Of a stretch of 64,000 bases of DNA, positions 43,415-50,706 are shown in pieces. Every line of letters begins with the position of its first letter. Within the stretch, counting starts at the first letter, position 1. This DNA comes from Actinobacteria bacterium IMCC26256 (GTDB lineage Bacteria > Actinomycetota > Acidimicrobiia > IMCC26256). The notes beneath the pieces were generated by a model. It ran no database searches, was not told the DNA's origin, and saw nothing but the letters and a program-made list of their open reading frames with translations. A program made the position numbers and the translations under genes. Where the stretch lies: assembly GCA_001023575.1 (NCBI GenBank), contig CP011489.1, forward strand, positions 2,045,001 to 2,109,000, written 5' to 3'.

Positions 43415-44422
43415 TCAGGTTCGCGCGTTCCCCATAAACATGTCCTTCAGAAGGTCGAAGGACTCCAGGCATCTCCCCGCTCCCTCCACGACACACTCAA
43501 GCGGAGCCTCGACTAAACGCACTGGAAGAGATGTCTCCTTCGCAATACGCAGATCGAGCCCACGGAGCATTCCTCCCCCACCGACCAGATTGATGCCGTT
43601 CAAAATTAAGTCTTGCGCCAATTCAGGCGGCGTCTGCCCTAGGGCGGAGATAACCGCATCGCAGATAGCACGCACCTGCTCCTCAATCGCCTCGCGTACC
43701 TCCTCGGGGGTAAGCACAATCGTCTTTGGCAATCCAGAGGCAAGGTCGCGTCCACGAACTTCAGCGCGGAACTCATTCGGGGTTGGGAATGCGGAACCAA
43801 TCGCCAACTTGATCTCTTCAGCGGTTCGCTCGCCGATTGCAATTCCATACTCGCGTCTTACAAACGCTTGGATCGCAGCATCGATATCGAACGAGCCAAC
43901 TCGCACTGCTTCTAGAGCGACAATTCCACCAAGCGAAATTACTGCAACCTCAGTGGTTCCTCCACCAACGTCAATAACCATGTTGCCAAGGGGCTCGTGA
44001 ATCTGAAGCCCTGCACCTATAGCGGCTGCCATCGGCTGCTCAATGAGATATGTCGCGGCCGCCCCAGCACGTCGCGCTGCCTCTAGAACTGCGCGCTGTT
44101 CCACGTGGGTAATCGCTGAAGGAACACATATAAGAACACGCGCTCTGTAAATACGCGAGACTCCTGCACGCTGGAATAACAGGCGAATCATTCGTTGAGT
44201 AATATCGAAATCAGTAATAGCACCCCCCCGCAGAGGCCTCACAGCGACTATGTACCCAGGGGTTCGACCAATCATCTGCCACGCGTCGTGCCCCATCGCA
44301 AGCACATCTTGGGTGCGCGAGTTGAGTGCGATCACTGTTGGCTCGTTGAGGATAATTCCTTGACCGCGCGCGTAAACAAGCGTGTTGGCAGTCCCAAGAT
44401 CAATCGCTAGGTCTCGTGCCAT
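43415..44422 (-). CDS. mreB: MreB-like actin homologue
   Basis: A 335-residue bacterial actin. ATP-binding marks are DLAIDLGTANTLVYARGQG (phosphate 1), VIDVGGGTTEVAVISLGG (phosphate 2) and GGGGMLRGLD (adenosine); the connecting PSAITHVEQRAVLEAARRAG and ERTAEEIKLAIGSA are MreB-typical. MreB guides lateral wall synthesis in rods. No mreC or mreD genes flank it; its neighbours on the same strand are a 57-aa membrane protein and MoaE, so it is isolated from the normal operon. Stand-alone MreB-like proteins also occur in actinobacteria. It is the last gene of a minus-strand set starting at 45109. Confidence 0.92.
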   Translation of the reverse strand: MARDLAIDLGTANTLVYARGQGIILNEPTVIALNSRTQDVLAMGHDAWQMIGRTPGYIVAVRPLRGGAITDFDITQRMIRLLFQRAGVSRIYRARVLICVPSAITHVEQRAVLEAARRAGAAATYLIEQPMAAAIGAGLQIHEPLGNMVIDVGGGTTEVAVISLGGIVALEAVRVGSFDIDAAIQAFVRREYGIAIGERTAEEIKLAIGSAFPTPNEFRAEVRGRDLASGLPKTIVLTPEEVREAIEEQVRAICDAVISALGQTPPELAQDLILNGINLVGGGGMLRGLDLRIAKETSLPVRLVEAPLECVVEGAGRCLESFDLLKDMFMGNART

Positions 44423-44423
44423 C

Positions 44424-44597
44424 TCACTTGTCCTTGTGGTGTCTGAACAATGAAGTCTTAGGACGAGGAGCGAGAGCCTCGCGACGCTTCTCGAAGTCGT
44501 TTATGCCATGGTGCAGACCGCTAGGCCCACGGTGACGGATCACAACAATTGTTACCCCAACAATGATCGCAACTGCGATGAAGACTAAATAGATCAT
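44424..44597 (-). CDS. Small membrane-anchored protein, 57 residues
   Basis: ATG at 44597 overlaps the MoaE stop (ATGA), and TGA at 44424-44426 lies just before the mreB ATG. The product has one N-terminal transmembrane segment (about residues 2-20, IYLVFIAVAIIVGVTIVV) followed by a basic cytosolic tail (RHRGPSGLHHGINDFEKRRE onward) ending in HHKDK. Stop-start overlaps on both sides and a clear membrane segment make it very likely real. The tail resembles the short juxtamembrane arms of divisome or elongasome adaptors, and the placement next to mreB fits, but function is unknown. Confidence 0.75.
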   Translation of the reverse strand: MIYLVFIAVAIIVGVTIVVIRHRGPSGLHHGINDFEKRREALAPRPKTSLFRHHKDK

Positions 44598-45109
44598 GAG
44601 GCTACGTTCTGAACGCTCTTTGTCTCATCAGGACTTCTTAAATTACTGCTCTGGATGGCTTCAGCGTCTAGGCCCCAGTCAGATCCTCCGCTCCAGTCTT
44701 CACGCTTCCAGATCGGTGCGGTTGCTTTGAGTGTGTCTATTAAGAATCGTGCTGCCTCGAAGGCTGCATCTCGGTGCGGTGAACTGACAACTACGACGAC
44801 AGCCGTATCCCCGACAGCGAGAACCCCGACGCGGTGGAGAATTGCTACGCGGTTTATCTCCACCCAACGGATACGCGCCTCGCTAGTTAATTCGGAGAAG
44901 ACTCTCAGAACCTGATCCTCATAGGCCTCGTACTCGAGCGAAGTTACGCCATCACGATCGATTGAGTGATCTCGCGCTACCCCGAGAAAACTCACGACTG
45001 CACCGCTAGCTGGCGTAGTTGCCCATGCGGTTGCAGTCTCGCTTGGGATGGGGTCGCCCGAGATTGCGAGCCATTCATCTCGGTTAGTTGGGGGCTGCAC
45101 ACTCGACAT
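44594..45109 (-). CDS. moaE: Molybdopterin synthase catalytic subunit MoaE-like
   Basis: A 171-residue protein with the MoaE pattern: GAVVSFLGVARDHS, LEYEAYEDQVLRVFSEL, ILHRVGVLAVGDTAVVVVVS, SPHRDAAFEAARFLID and LKATAPIWKREDW with the active-site lysines. MoaE inserts sulfur into precursor Z with MoaD. No moaD or other moa gene is in the window. The C-terminus carries about 20 extra residues. The gene is divergent from the PDZ protein at 45166, 56 bp away. Confidence 0.9.
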   Translation of the reverse strand: MSSVQPPTNRDEWLAISGDPIPSETATAWATTPASGAVVSFLGVARDHSIDRDGVTSLEYEAYEDQVLRVFSELTSEARIRWVEINRVAILHRVGVLAVGDTAVVVVVSSPHRDAAFEAARFLIDTLKATAPIWKREDWSGGSDWGLDAEAIQSSNLRSPDETKSVQNVAS

Positions 45110-45165
45110 TGTAGGGAGTCGGGGCGCGACCGCACGTGGGCAGAGCCTCGGTACACTTTTGCGTC

Positions 45166-46464
45166 ATGCCTCGGAAGACACCAAAATCAAGCTCCTATGG
45201 GGCAAACGGCGAGAATCCTGAGCCTGCAGGCGGGGAATCTGACCCTACGAGAGGTTGGATTCATCCCTCCGAGCTCGGCTCACGTTTCGATGCAGTGGAC
45301 GCCAAAGATCGCGCTGTTGAGACGCCGCAGAGTTCGCCATCCACTAGCGACGATAAGCGCACTCGAGAATCTCGCGGCAGGTTGCTGCGGCGATCTGTGA
45401 TTAGTTGCGCTGCACTGAGCATCGCATTCGGAGGTATCGCACTCTGGAGATATGCGTCGGTGCAGTCCGATGGGGGCTCAGCAGGAGGTGGGAGCTCAGA
45501 GGCTCTAGCGCGAACTACCGGCAAGCCTAAAGGCGCCTTAGGAGGCGTCAACGCCTCAGTAACAAGTTCAATAGCAGCGGTCCATCTCCATCAAGGTGCA
45601 GAGGTCTCCACAATCTCTGGAATATGCGTCAAAGGAGGGATCGTCACTGCGTCAGGCCCCGTCTCTCGAGATGGGTTTCAATTCACTGGGGTCCAAATAA
45701 CGGGGGTCCAAATAACTGTCGCCCTTGAGTCTCTTCAGGAAGGTGCTCAAACTGCTACTGAGCATGCCGTCTCCGTAAGTTCAGTCGATGAAGTATCCGG
45801 ACTCGCCTACCTCACTGGATACCAATGCCCAGAGTCTCAACTCTCCATGGAGCAGGCGCGGCGGTGGCGCTCCGGCGAGTCGTTAGTCATCGCTGCTCGG
45901 CCAACAAGACAACCTCCTTTGACTCAGGCGCGCGCGCAAGTATTTAGTGAAGGCGGAGTCGTAGCGAAAACACAATTTGGGAGAACAGGTGATGCAGTTC
46001 TGCTCCCAATTTTGGAGGGCGGCTCCAAGCAACCCACTAAATCTGTTACCGACTCGAGCGCAATCGGTACCGCACTTGTTAATTCGAGCGGAGAATTCAT
46101 GGGCGTCGTGATCGCCGAGGTAATGGGTTCATACTTAGCGATCCCATCGTCGATGGCGCGCAGAGTGATCTTCCAATTCATAAACGGCGAGAGAGTAGAG
46201 GCCGGGTGGCTCGGGCTTGAACTAGATACCGACTCCAAGATTCTCGCTGTCTCAGCTGGATCACCAGCCGAGGGCGCGGGGATTCTTGTCGGTGAACAGA
46301 TCTACGCCACCGATGGCGCACGCACCGCCGGAGTCGAGACCCTATTGGCGTACCTGCAGGCCCAGGCACCTGGTGATCGGGTCTCACTCACAATGGAGAA
46401 TCAAGGGCGAACCCGTGAGGTCATCGTGATTCTTGGGTATCGCCCCGCAGACGAGGGCTCCTAG
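45166..46464 (+). CDS. HtrA-like PDZ protein with a degenerate protease domain
   Basis: A 432-residue protein: polar cytosolic start, one transmembrane segment (about residues 78-98, SVISCAALSIAFGGIALW), a trypsin-like beta-barrel domain (about 125-335) and a PDZ domain (about 340-425, GWLGLELDTDSKILAV then AGSPAEGAGILVGEQIYATDG). Where HtrA has the catalytic GNSGG, this protein reads DSSAIGTALVN, so the nucleophile is lost; the His and Asp contexts are not recognisable either. It is probably a pseudoprotease that binds peptides through PDZ. A 15-bp in-frame duplication (GVQIT twice) lies at 45685-45714. The ATG at 45166 fits the family and follows a spacer divergent from moaE. Confidence 0.75.
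   Translation: MPRKTPKSSSYGANGENPEPAGGESDPTRGWIHPSELGSRFDAVDAKDRAVETPQSSPSTSDDKRTRESRGRLLRRSVISCAALSIAFGGIALWRYASVQSDGGSAGGGSSEALARTTGKPKGALGGVNASVTSSIAAVHLHQGAEVSTISGICVKGGIVTASGPVSRDGFQFTGVQITGVQITVALESLQEGAQTATEHAVSVSSVDEVSGLAYLTGYQCPESQLSMEQARRWRSGESLVIAARPTRQPPLTQARAQVFSEGGVVAKTQFGRTGDAVLLPILEGGSKQPTKSVTDSSAIGTALVNSSGEFMGVVIAEVMGSYLAIPSSMARRVIFQFINGERVEAGWLGLELDTDSKILAVSAGSPAEGAGILVGEQIYATDGARTAGVETLLAYLQAQAPGDRVSLTMENQGRTREVIVILGYRPADEGS
45685..45714 (+). repeat. 15-bp in-frame tandem duplication in the PDZ protein gene
   Basis: ACTGGGGTCCAAATA then ACGGGGGTCCAAATA (14 of 15 identical), encoding GVQIT-GVQIT. It is near-perfect, so recent. Confidence 0.85.
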
Positions 46465-46584
46465 CTCTCGAATCAATCCAGCCAGTCAAGCAAGAAGCGA
46501 CTCTGCACACTTGACGGGCTCCACGATTTTAAGTTCATTGCCCCTGAGGCGGCATTTAGAGCCGCGCGGTGGGAGGATGTTCGC

Positions 46585-47697
46585 ATGGAGAATCAATCAA
46601 GCCCTGCAGCAGAGTCCCCGCGAGTAGAGGACTCCGATTCCGCCCCCATCGTGCTTAGCGATTTGGATCGCGACCTATTAAACGCCCTCCAGTGGGATTT
46701 CCCAATAGTGACGAGACCATTCGCCGCCATTGCTGAACGCTTAGGCGTCGAGGAGTCAGTGGTCCTTGAGCGTGTCAACGCAGTAAAAGAGATCGGCGTG
46801 CTCCGCCAGATGTCTGCCATTTTTGATACGCGCGCCCTCGGATACCAGTCAGCGCTCATCGCTGCACGAGTGGCTCCGGAGCACATCGACGCAGCGGCAG
46901 CAATTATTAACGAGCACCCCGGTGTAAGCCATAACTACAAGCGCAATCACTCCTACAACCTTTGGTACACGCTCGCGACTCCTCCTGGTGAGGATTTCGA
47001 CGCCCATGTAGAGACGCTTCATCAAACAAGCGGGTCACTAGTAACACGAAAACTGCCGACACTCGTCCTCTACAAAATCGGCGTCAAGCTCGATATGACG
47101 GGTAAGACCGCCGCAAATGCAAAAGCAGAAGTACTGGCACACGAGAAGCCAGAGCGTCGCGCGGATATGCCGGCCCCTGTTCTCTCAGCTCTCGAGATGA
47201 CTGCAATCTCGGTGGTCCAGGCAGACCTACCAGTTGTTGAGAGGCCATTCGCCGCACAGGCCGAGGTCATCGGCTGCACGGAGGACGAACTCCTAGAACT
47301 TCTTGCCTCATTCTTAGAGCGCAAATTGATGCGGAGATTTGCTGCGGTCATGAATCACAGATCAGCAGGTTTCAAGGCCAATGCAATGGGTGTATGGGCT
47401 GTGCCAGAGGACCGTCTTGAAGAGATCGGGCCACAGATGGCGGGATTTGCAGCAGTTAGTCATTGCTACCGCCGCCCTACATATGAAGACTGGCCATACA
47501 CGGTATTCACAATGGTGCATGGTCGCAACGCTCGAGACTGTGAAGCCACCATTGAGGCAATCCGCGATGAGACCGGCGTCGATGAGCACGCTCTTCTCTG
47601 GTCAATCAAGGAATACAAGAAAGTCCGAATTAAATACTTCACTGACGACTGGTCCGACTGGACAGCGAAGAACCTCTCCACCTCAAACAAAAGCTGA
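46585..47697 (+). CDS. Fused two-domain siroheme decarboxylase-like protein (AhbA/AhbB, NirDL type)
   Basis: A 370-residue protein made of two Lrp/AsnC-like halves. Residues about 23-185 match AhbA: LSDLDRDLLNALQWDFPIV, RPFAAIAERLGVEESVVLER, GYQSALIAARV and GVSHNYKRNHSYNLWYTL. Residues about 200-355 match AhbB: ERPFAAQAEVIGCTEDEL, RRFAAVMNHRSAGFKANAM, GVWAVPEDRL and VSHCYRRPTYEDWPYTVFTM. In the family this pair decarboxylates siroheme to didecarboxysiroheme for the alternative heme pathway or heme d1. ATG with a GGGAGGA ribosome site 7 bases upstream. No ahbC, ahbD or nir gene is in the window, and the neighbours do not explain it. It could instead be an Lrp-like regulator, but the Tyr/His blocks argue for the enzyme. 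Confidence 0.82.
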   Translation: MENQSSPAAESPRVEDSDSAPIVLSDLDRDLLNALQWDFPIVTRPFAAIAERLGVEESVVLERVNAVKEIGVLRQMSAIFDTRALGYQSALIAARVAPEHIDAAAAIINEHPGVSHNYKRNHSYNLWYTLATPPGEDFDAHVETLHQTSGSLVTRKLPTLVLYKIGVKLDMTGKTAANAKAEVLAHEKPERRADMPAPVLSALEMTAISVVQADLPVVERPFAAQAEVIGCTEDELLELLASFLERKLMRRFAAVMNHRSAGFKANAMGVWAVPEDRLEEIGPQMAGFAAVSHCYRRPTYEDWPYTVFTMVHGRNARDCEATIEAIRDETGVDEHALLWSIKEYKKVRIKYFTDDWSDWTAKNLSTSNKS

Positions 47698-47702
47698 GGG
47701 GT

Positions 47703-48791
47703 TTACTTCTTCTTTCTCAAACTCGAGATTAGAAGAGAACTAATGGTGAGTACACCGAGCGCGATGCCAGCGCGTCTCAACAAACTAGGGGCAGGTAGCG
47801 AATCGATCCCCTCTAACACTCCACCCGCGACTGCATCCTTCAATGCATCCTTACTGCTATACCTCGGTATCCACCCTGCATCTAAGAGTTTCTTGTTGGA
47901 GATAAATACGGGATATTGAAGATATGGAACAACCTCGGCAGGGATTTCTCCAATCCTAAGTCGCGAAGCTCTAATGAGCAGCCGCTCTAGAAGTTCTGCA
48001 GGCAAAGCGGGTACCCATGATCTCCCTAGTAATTCGTCGAATGACTCCTGCGTTATTACACCACTCGCACAGAGGTTGTAGGCCCCGTCCAAACCATTCA
48101 CTATTGCAAACGAGATTGCACTCGCTACATCCTCAGGGTGAACAAATTGGAGTGCAATCTCAGTTCCACGCACCCGAAGTCGCCTCGGGCCAGCGAGCAC
48201 TCGAGACCACATGTGATCTGCACCGCGGCCTATAACTGGGGCGCTGCGCAGTGTGACAACGCGTATTTCTGGGTGCTCGAAGCGCCAATCAAGCAGACGC
48301 CTCTCAACCTCTGCTGCGTAAACCGCCGGAAGAAAACCCGGTACGGGGCGAATGGCGGAGTCCTCTGTAATTTCGTCGGGGTTAGTCGGCCATGCTCCAT
48401 AGATCGTTGTCGGTATGACCCGCACAATGGTTGTGACGCCAGCAGAGGCACAAGCATCGAGTAGCCGCTGCGCCCCATCTACATTGGTTATGGCCGCGAG
48501 TGAGCCTCTACTTGGAGCATCCACTACCCCAGCCAGGTGCACAACCGTGTCAGCTCCGGCTAGAAGATTCTCAAGCCCAGGGGCAAGCACATCGGCACGA
48601 GTGTGGGTGGAGTCACTGACCTCCCCATCTGATTCGAGGATATCGATGCTGCGCAGGCTGGTTATTGAAATATCGCTAGAGAGCCGCTTGAGCAATGCTG
48701 TTCCGATAAATCCTGCACTTCCAGTCACAACGACGTTATGGCTCCGCGGGGCGACCGGTAATCCATCCCCACTCTTATCTACACTGACCAT
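47703..48791 (-). CDS. Atypical SDR (NAD-dependent epimerase-like) with C-terminal membrane anchor
   Basis: A 362-residue extended-SDR relative. It has VVVTGSAGFIGTALLKRL at the N-terminus, the HLAGVVDAPSRG segment, and a VYAAEVERRLL segment where the Tyr is kept but the Lys of YxxxK is Val, so catalysis is doubtful. RSAPVIGRGADHMWSRVLAG and FVHPEDVASAISFAI complete the fold. The last 25 residues form a transmembrane segment (LLRRAGIALGVLTISSLLISSL) with a basic RKKK end. It may bind NAD at the membrane without dehydrogenase activity. A GGAAGG ribosome site precedes the ATG; the start abuts that of the next gene on the other strand with no spacer. Confidence 0.8.
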   Translation of the reverse strand: MVSVDKSGDGLPVAPRSHNVVVTGSAGFIGTALLKRLSSDISITSLRSIDILESDGEVSDSTHTRADVLAPGLENLLAGADTVVHLAGVVDAPSRGSLAAITNVDGAQRLLDACASAGVTTIVRVIPTTIYGAWPTNPDEITEDSAIRPVPGFLPAVYAAEVERRLLDWRFEHPEIRVVTLRSAPVIGRGADHMWSRVLAGPRRLRVRGTEIALQFVHPEDVASAISFAIVNGLDGAYNLCASGVITQESFDELLGRSWVPALPAELLERLLIRASRLRIGEIPAEVVPYLQYPVFISNKKLLDAGWIPRYSSKDALKDAVAGGVLEGIDSLPAPSLLRRAGIALGVLTISSLLISSLRKKK

Positions 48792-50108
48792 GTGAGCGAC
48801 CTTCCATTCCCGATTGACCCAGACGATAACCCGAGCGACTCAGACTCGACCTTCGATCCATTTGGAATGCTCGGTATTCCTGGCTTCGACCCGACGCAGA
48901 TGAATCTCGCGGATTTAATGCGCTTACTCCAATCCGATGGACCTGTGAACTGGGAGATTGCAAAACAGACAGCAGAGTATGTAGCTCTCGACGGATCCGA
49001 TGACCCAAGCATCCCATCTACCACTATCTCCGAACTAACTGAACTAGCCCGAATCGCAAGTGATTATGTAGCGAACGAGACGGGAGTTACTGAGGTGTTA
49101 TCAGCGCCGGTCAGAGTTATCGGCGCTCCAGAGTGGGCCAGAATGCACCTCGGATCACTACGACTACTCCTCGAGACCTTTGCGACAACATTGAGTGGAT
49201 CACTTGAGGCTGCTCAGGAAAGCGACTCCGAGCATGGCCTTGCGTTTGACCCAACACTGCTCCCGCCCGAACTCGCAGGGCCGCTAAGTGCACTTGGGCT
49301 CAGCATGGGGGGTGCCGATCCGTTTGGAGGAATCATGAAAATGATCGCTCCTATCCTCCTTGGTACCCAAGCAGGGTCGATGATCGGATCACTCGCTCGT
49401 AATGCACTCGGACGATACGACCTACCTCTGCCGACATCCGATGTACCGGGGCCAACCTTTGTTCTTGCGAACCTCTTGGAATTTGAGAGCGAGTGGTCAA
49501 TTGAGCCTCAGGACCTACGCCTCTATGTTGCACTCCACGAGGCAGTCCATACATCGATTCGATGCAGGCCTTGGGTTCAGAGCGCTCTTGCTCGAATCGC
49601 TAACGAATATGTATCGGGGTTCGATATTGATGTCGCTCGCCTAGAGGAGCAATTTGGTGGGCTAGACCCCACGAACCCTGAATCCATCGCAGCAGCGGCT
49701 GAGCAACCAGACGCAATTCTTGGTGCGATGCGCAGCCCACGCCAGGAACCAGCCGCTCGCTCATTGCGTTGCTTGGTAATTGCGATGGTTGGTTATGGCG
49801 ACTGCGTTCTAGAGCACTTAGGCGGACCGCTGCTTCCAGAGTTTGGAAAGATCCATGAAGCAGTGCGCAGGCATCGAGTCGATCAAGGCGACTCGGGGCG
49901 CTTTGTTGAGAATCTTCTCGGAATACGCCTCGATCGTGATGCAGTCTTGCTTGGGCAGAGTTTCTGTTCCGGGATAGTTGAGAGGGTCGGATACTCCGGG
50001 CTCCACCGACTCTGGGAATCAGAGAGCATGCTCCCAACGCCTAGCGAACTCGAGGCCCCAGGACTCTGGCTCGCTCGTATTGAGTTGCCAGAGACTCCCT
50101 CGAACTAA
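48792..50108 (+). CDS. DUF2342-type zinc-dependent metalloprotease
   Basis: A 438-residue protein of the family once listed as F420-associated (DUF2342). After an Asp/Pro/Ser-rich start comes the family block LMRLLQSDGPVNWEIAKQTA, then EWARMHLGSLRLLLETF, SMGGADPFGGIMKMIAP and LLGTQAGSMIGSLARNALGRYDLPLP, and the zinc site ALHEAVHTSI (HExxH). A conserved C-terminal NLLGIRLDRDAVLLGQSFC follows. Natural substrate unknown. The GTG at 48792 has no ribosome site and directly abuts the divergent ATG at 48791, so the mRNA may be leaderless. In mycobacteria this gene lies beside UPF0182 and the PDZ-Lon gene. Confidence 0.88.
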   Translation: MSDLPFPIDPDDNPSDSDSTFDPFGMLGIPGFDPTQMNLADLMRLLQSDGPVNWEIAKQTAEYVALDGSDDPSIPSTTISELTELARIASDYVANETGVTEVLSAPVRVIGAPEWARMHLGSLRLLLETFATTLSGSLEAAQESDSEHGLAFDPTLLPPELAGPLSALGLSMGGADPFGGIMKMIAPILLGTQAGSMIGSLARNALGRYDLPLPTSDVPGPTFVLANLLEFESEWSIEPQDLRLYVALHEAVHTSIRCRPWVQSALARIANEYVSGFDIDVARLEEQFGGLDPTNPESIAAAAEQPDAILGAMRSPRQEPAARSLRCLVIAMVGYGDCVLEHLGGPLLPEFGKIHEAVRRHRVDQGDSGRFVENLLGIRLDRDAVLLGQSFCSGIVERVGYSGLHRLWESESMLPTPSELEAPGLWLARIELPETPSN

Positions 50109-50136
50109 TACCAGCACCTCCTAATACCAGCACTTC
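50105..50136. repeat. 16-bp tandem pair at the end of the DUF2342 gene
   Basis: CTAATACCAGCACCTC followed by CTAATACCAGCACTTC (15 of 16 identical). The first unit contains the TAA stop of the DUF2342 gene. The CTAATACC core is the same as in the array at 35684-35783, which also runs into a stop codon. Confidence 0.8.
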
Positions 50137-50148
50137 ACGGGAGACGCT

Positions 50149-50706
50149 TTAGAGCAGAGCCTCAACCTCTTGTACCCCGCGCAGAACTGCACCATTCAAC
50201 AAGTATGAAGGGGTACCGGTGATGCCGAGCATCATCGCTTCCTCCAAAGCATCAACAATCGCATCTAAGTATCGCTGCTCAGTCATCTCGTTTAAAACTG
50301 TTACGGGGTCGAGCCCAACGTCGCTGATCAAGGTGCGGAGAACATCGCTGCGCCCTAGATCTAGCCCCTCTTCCCATGCGGCGGAGAAGAAGCGCTCGTG
50401 TATCTCCGCGTGTTTTCCGTGAGCCCTAGCAACCTCTGCGGCCAAGAGTGAGGGGCGCGAGGTCCAGACTCGATCAGAGGCTCGGAGTGTTAAGCCATCC
50501 TCTGAGGCAAGCGCTTTTAAGAATCCATGCTTACCGCGTGGGCGCTCGAGACCGCCGGCAGGGATCTCCGGGTGGAGCTCATAAGCCCTCCATGCGACCT
50601 GATTACTCTCGCTACTCTCATCGCCGGGCGGGCGAGCCTTTAGCAGTCTCTTAAAACCAATGTAGGCAAACGGACACGCGTAGTCGGACCAAGAAATAAT
50701 TTTCAT
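50149..50706 (-). CDS. DsbA-family (FrnE-like) thioredoxin-fold protein
   Basis: A 185-residue protein with the DsbA/FrnE fold: N-terminal IISWSDYACPFAYIGFKRL, helical insertion, and the cis-Pro region GITGTPSYLLNG. In FrnE relatives the motif is CPWC or CP-x-S; here it is CPFA, so only one cysteine remains and dithiol exchange is not possible in the usual way. It may act as a glutathione/mycothiol transferase-like or isomerase-type protein. The ATG at 50706 overlaps the MFS stop (ATGA); an upstream codon at 50718 is rejected for that reason. Probably cotranslated with the transporter. Confidence 0.82.
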   Translation of the reverse strand: MKIISWSDYACPFAYIGFKRLLKARPPGDESSESNQVAWRAYELHPEIPAGGLERPRGKHGFLKALASEDGLTLRASDRVWTSRPSLLAAEVARAHGKHAEIHERFFSAAWEEGLDLGRSDVLRTLISDVGLDPVTVLNEMTEQRYLDAIVDALEEAMMLGITGTPSYLLNGAVLRGVQEVEALL

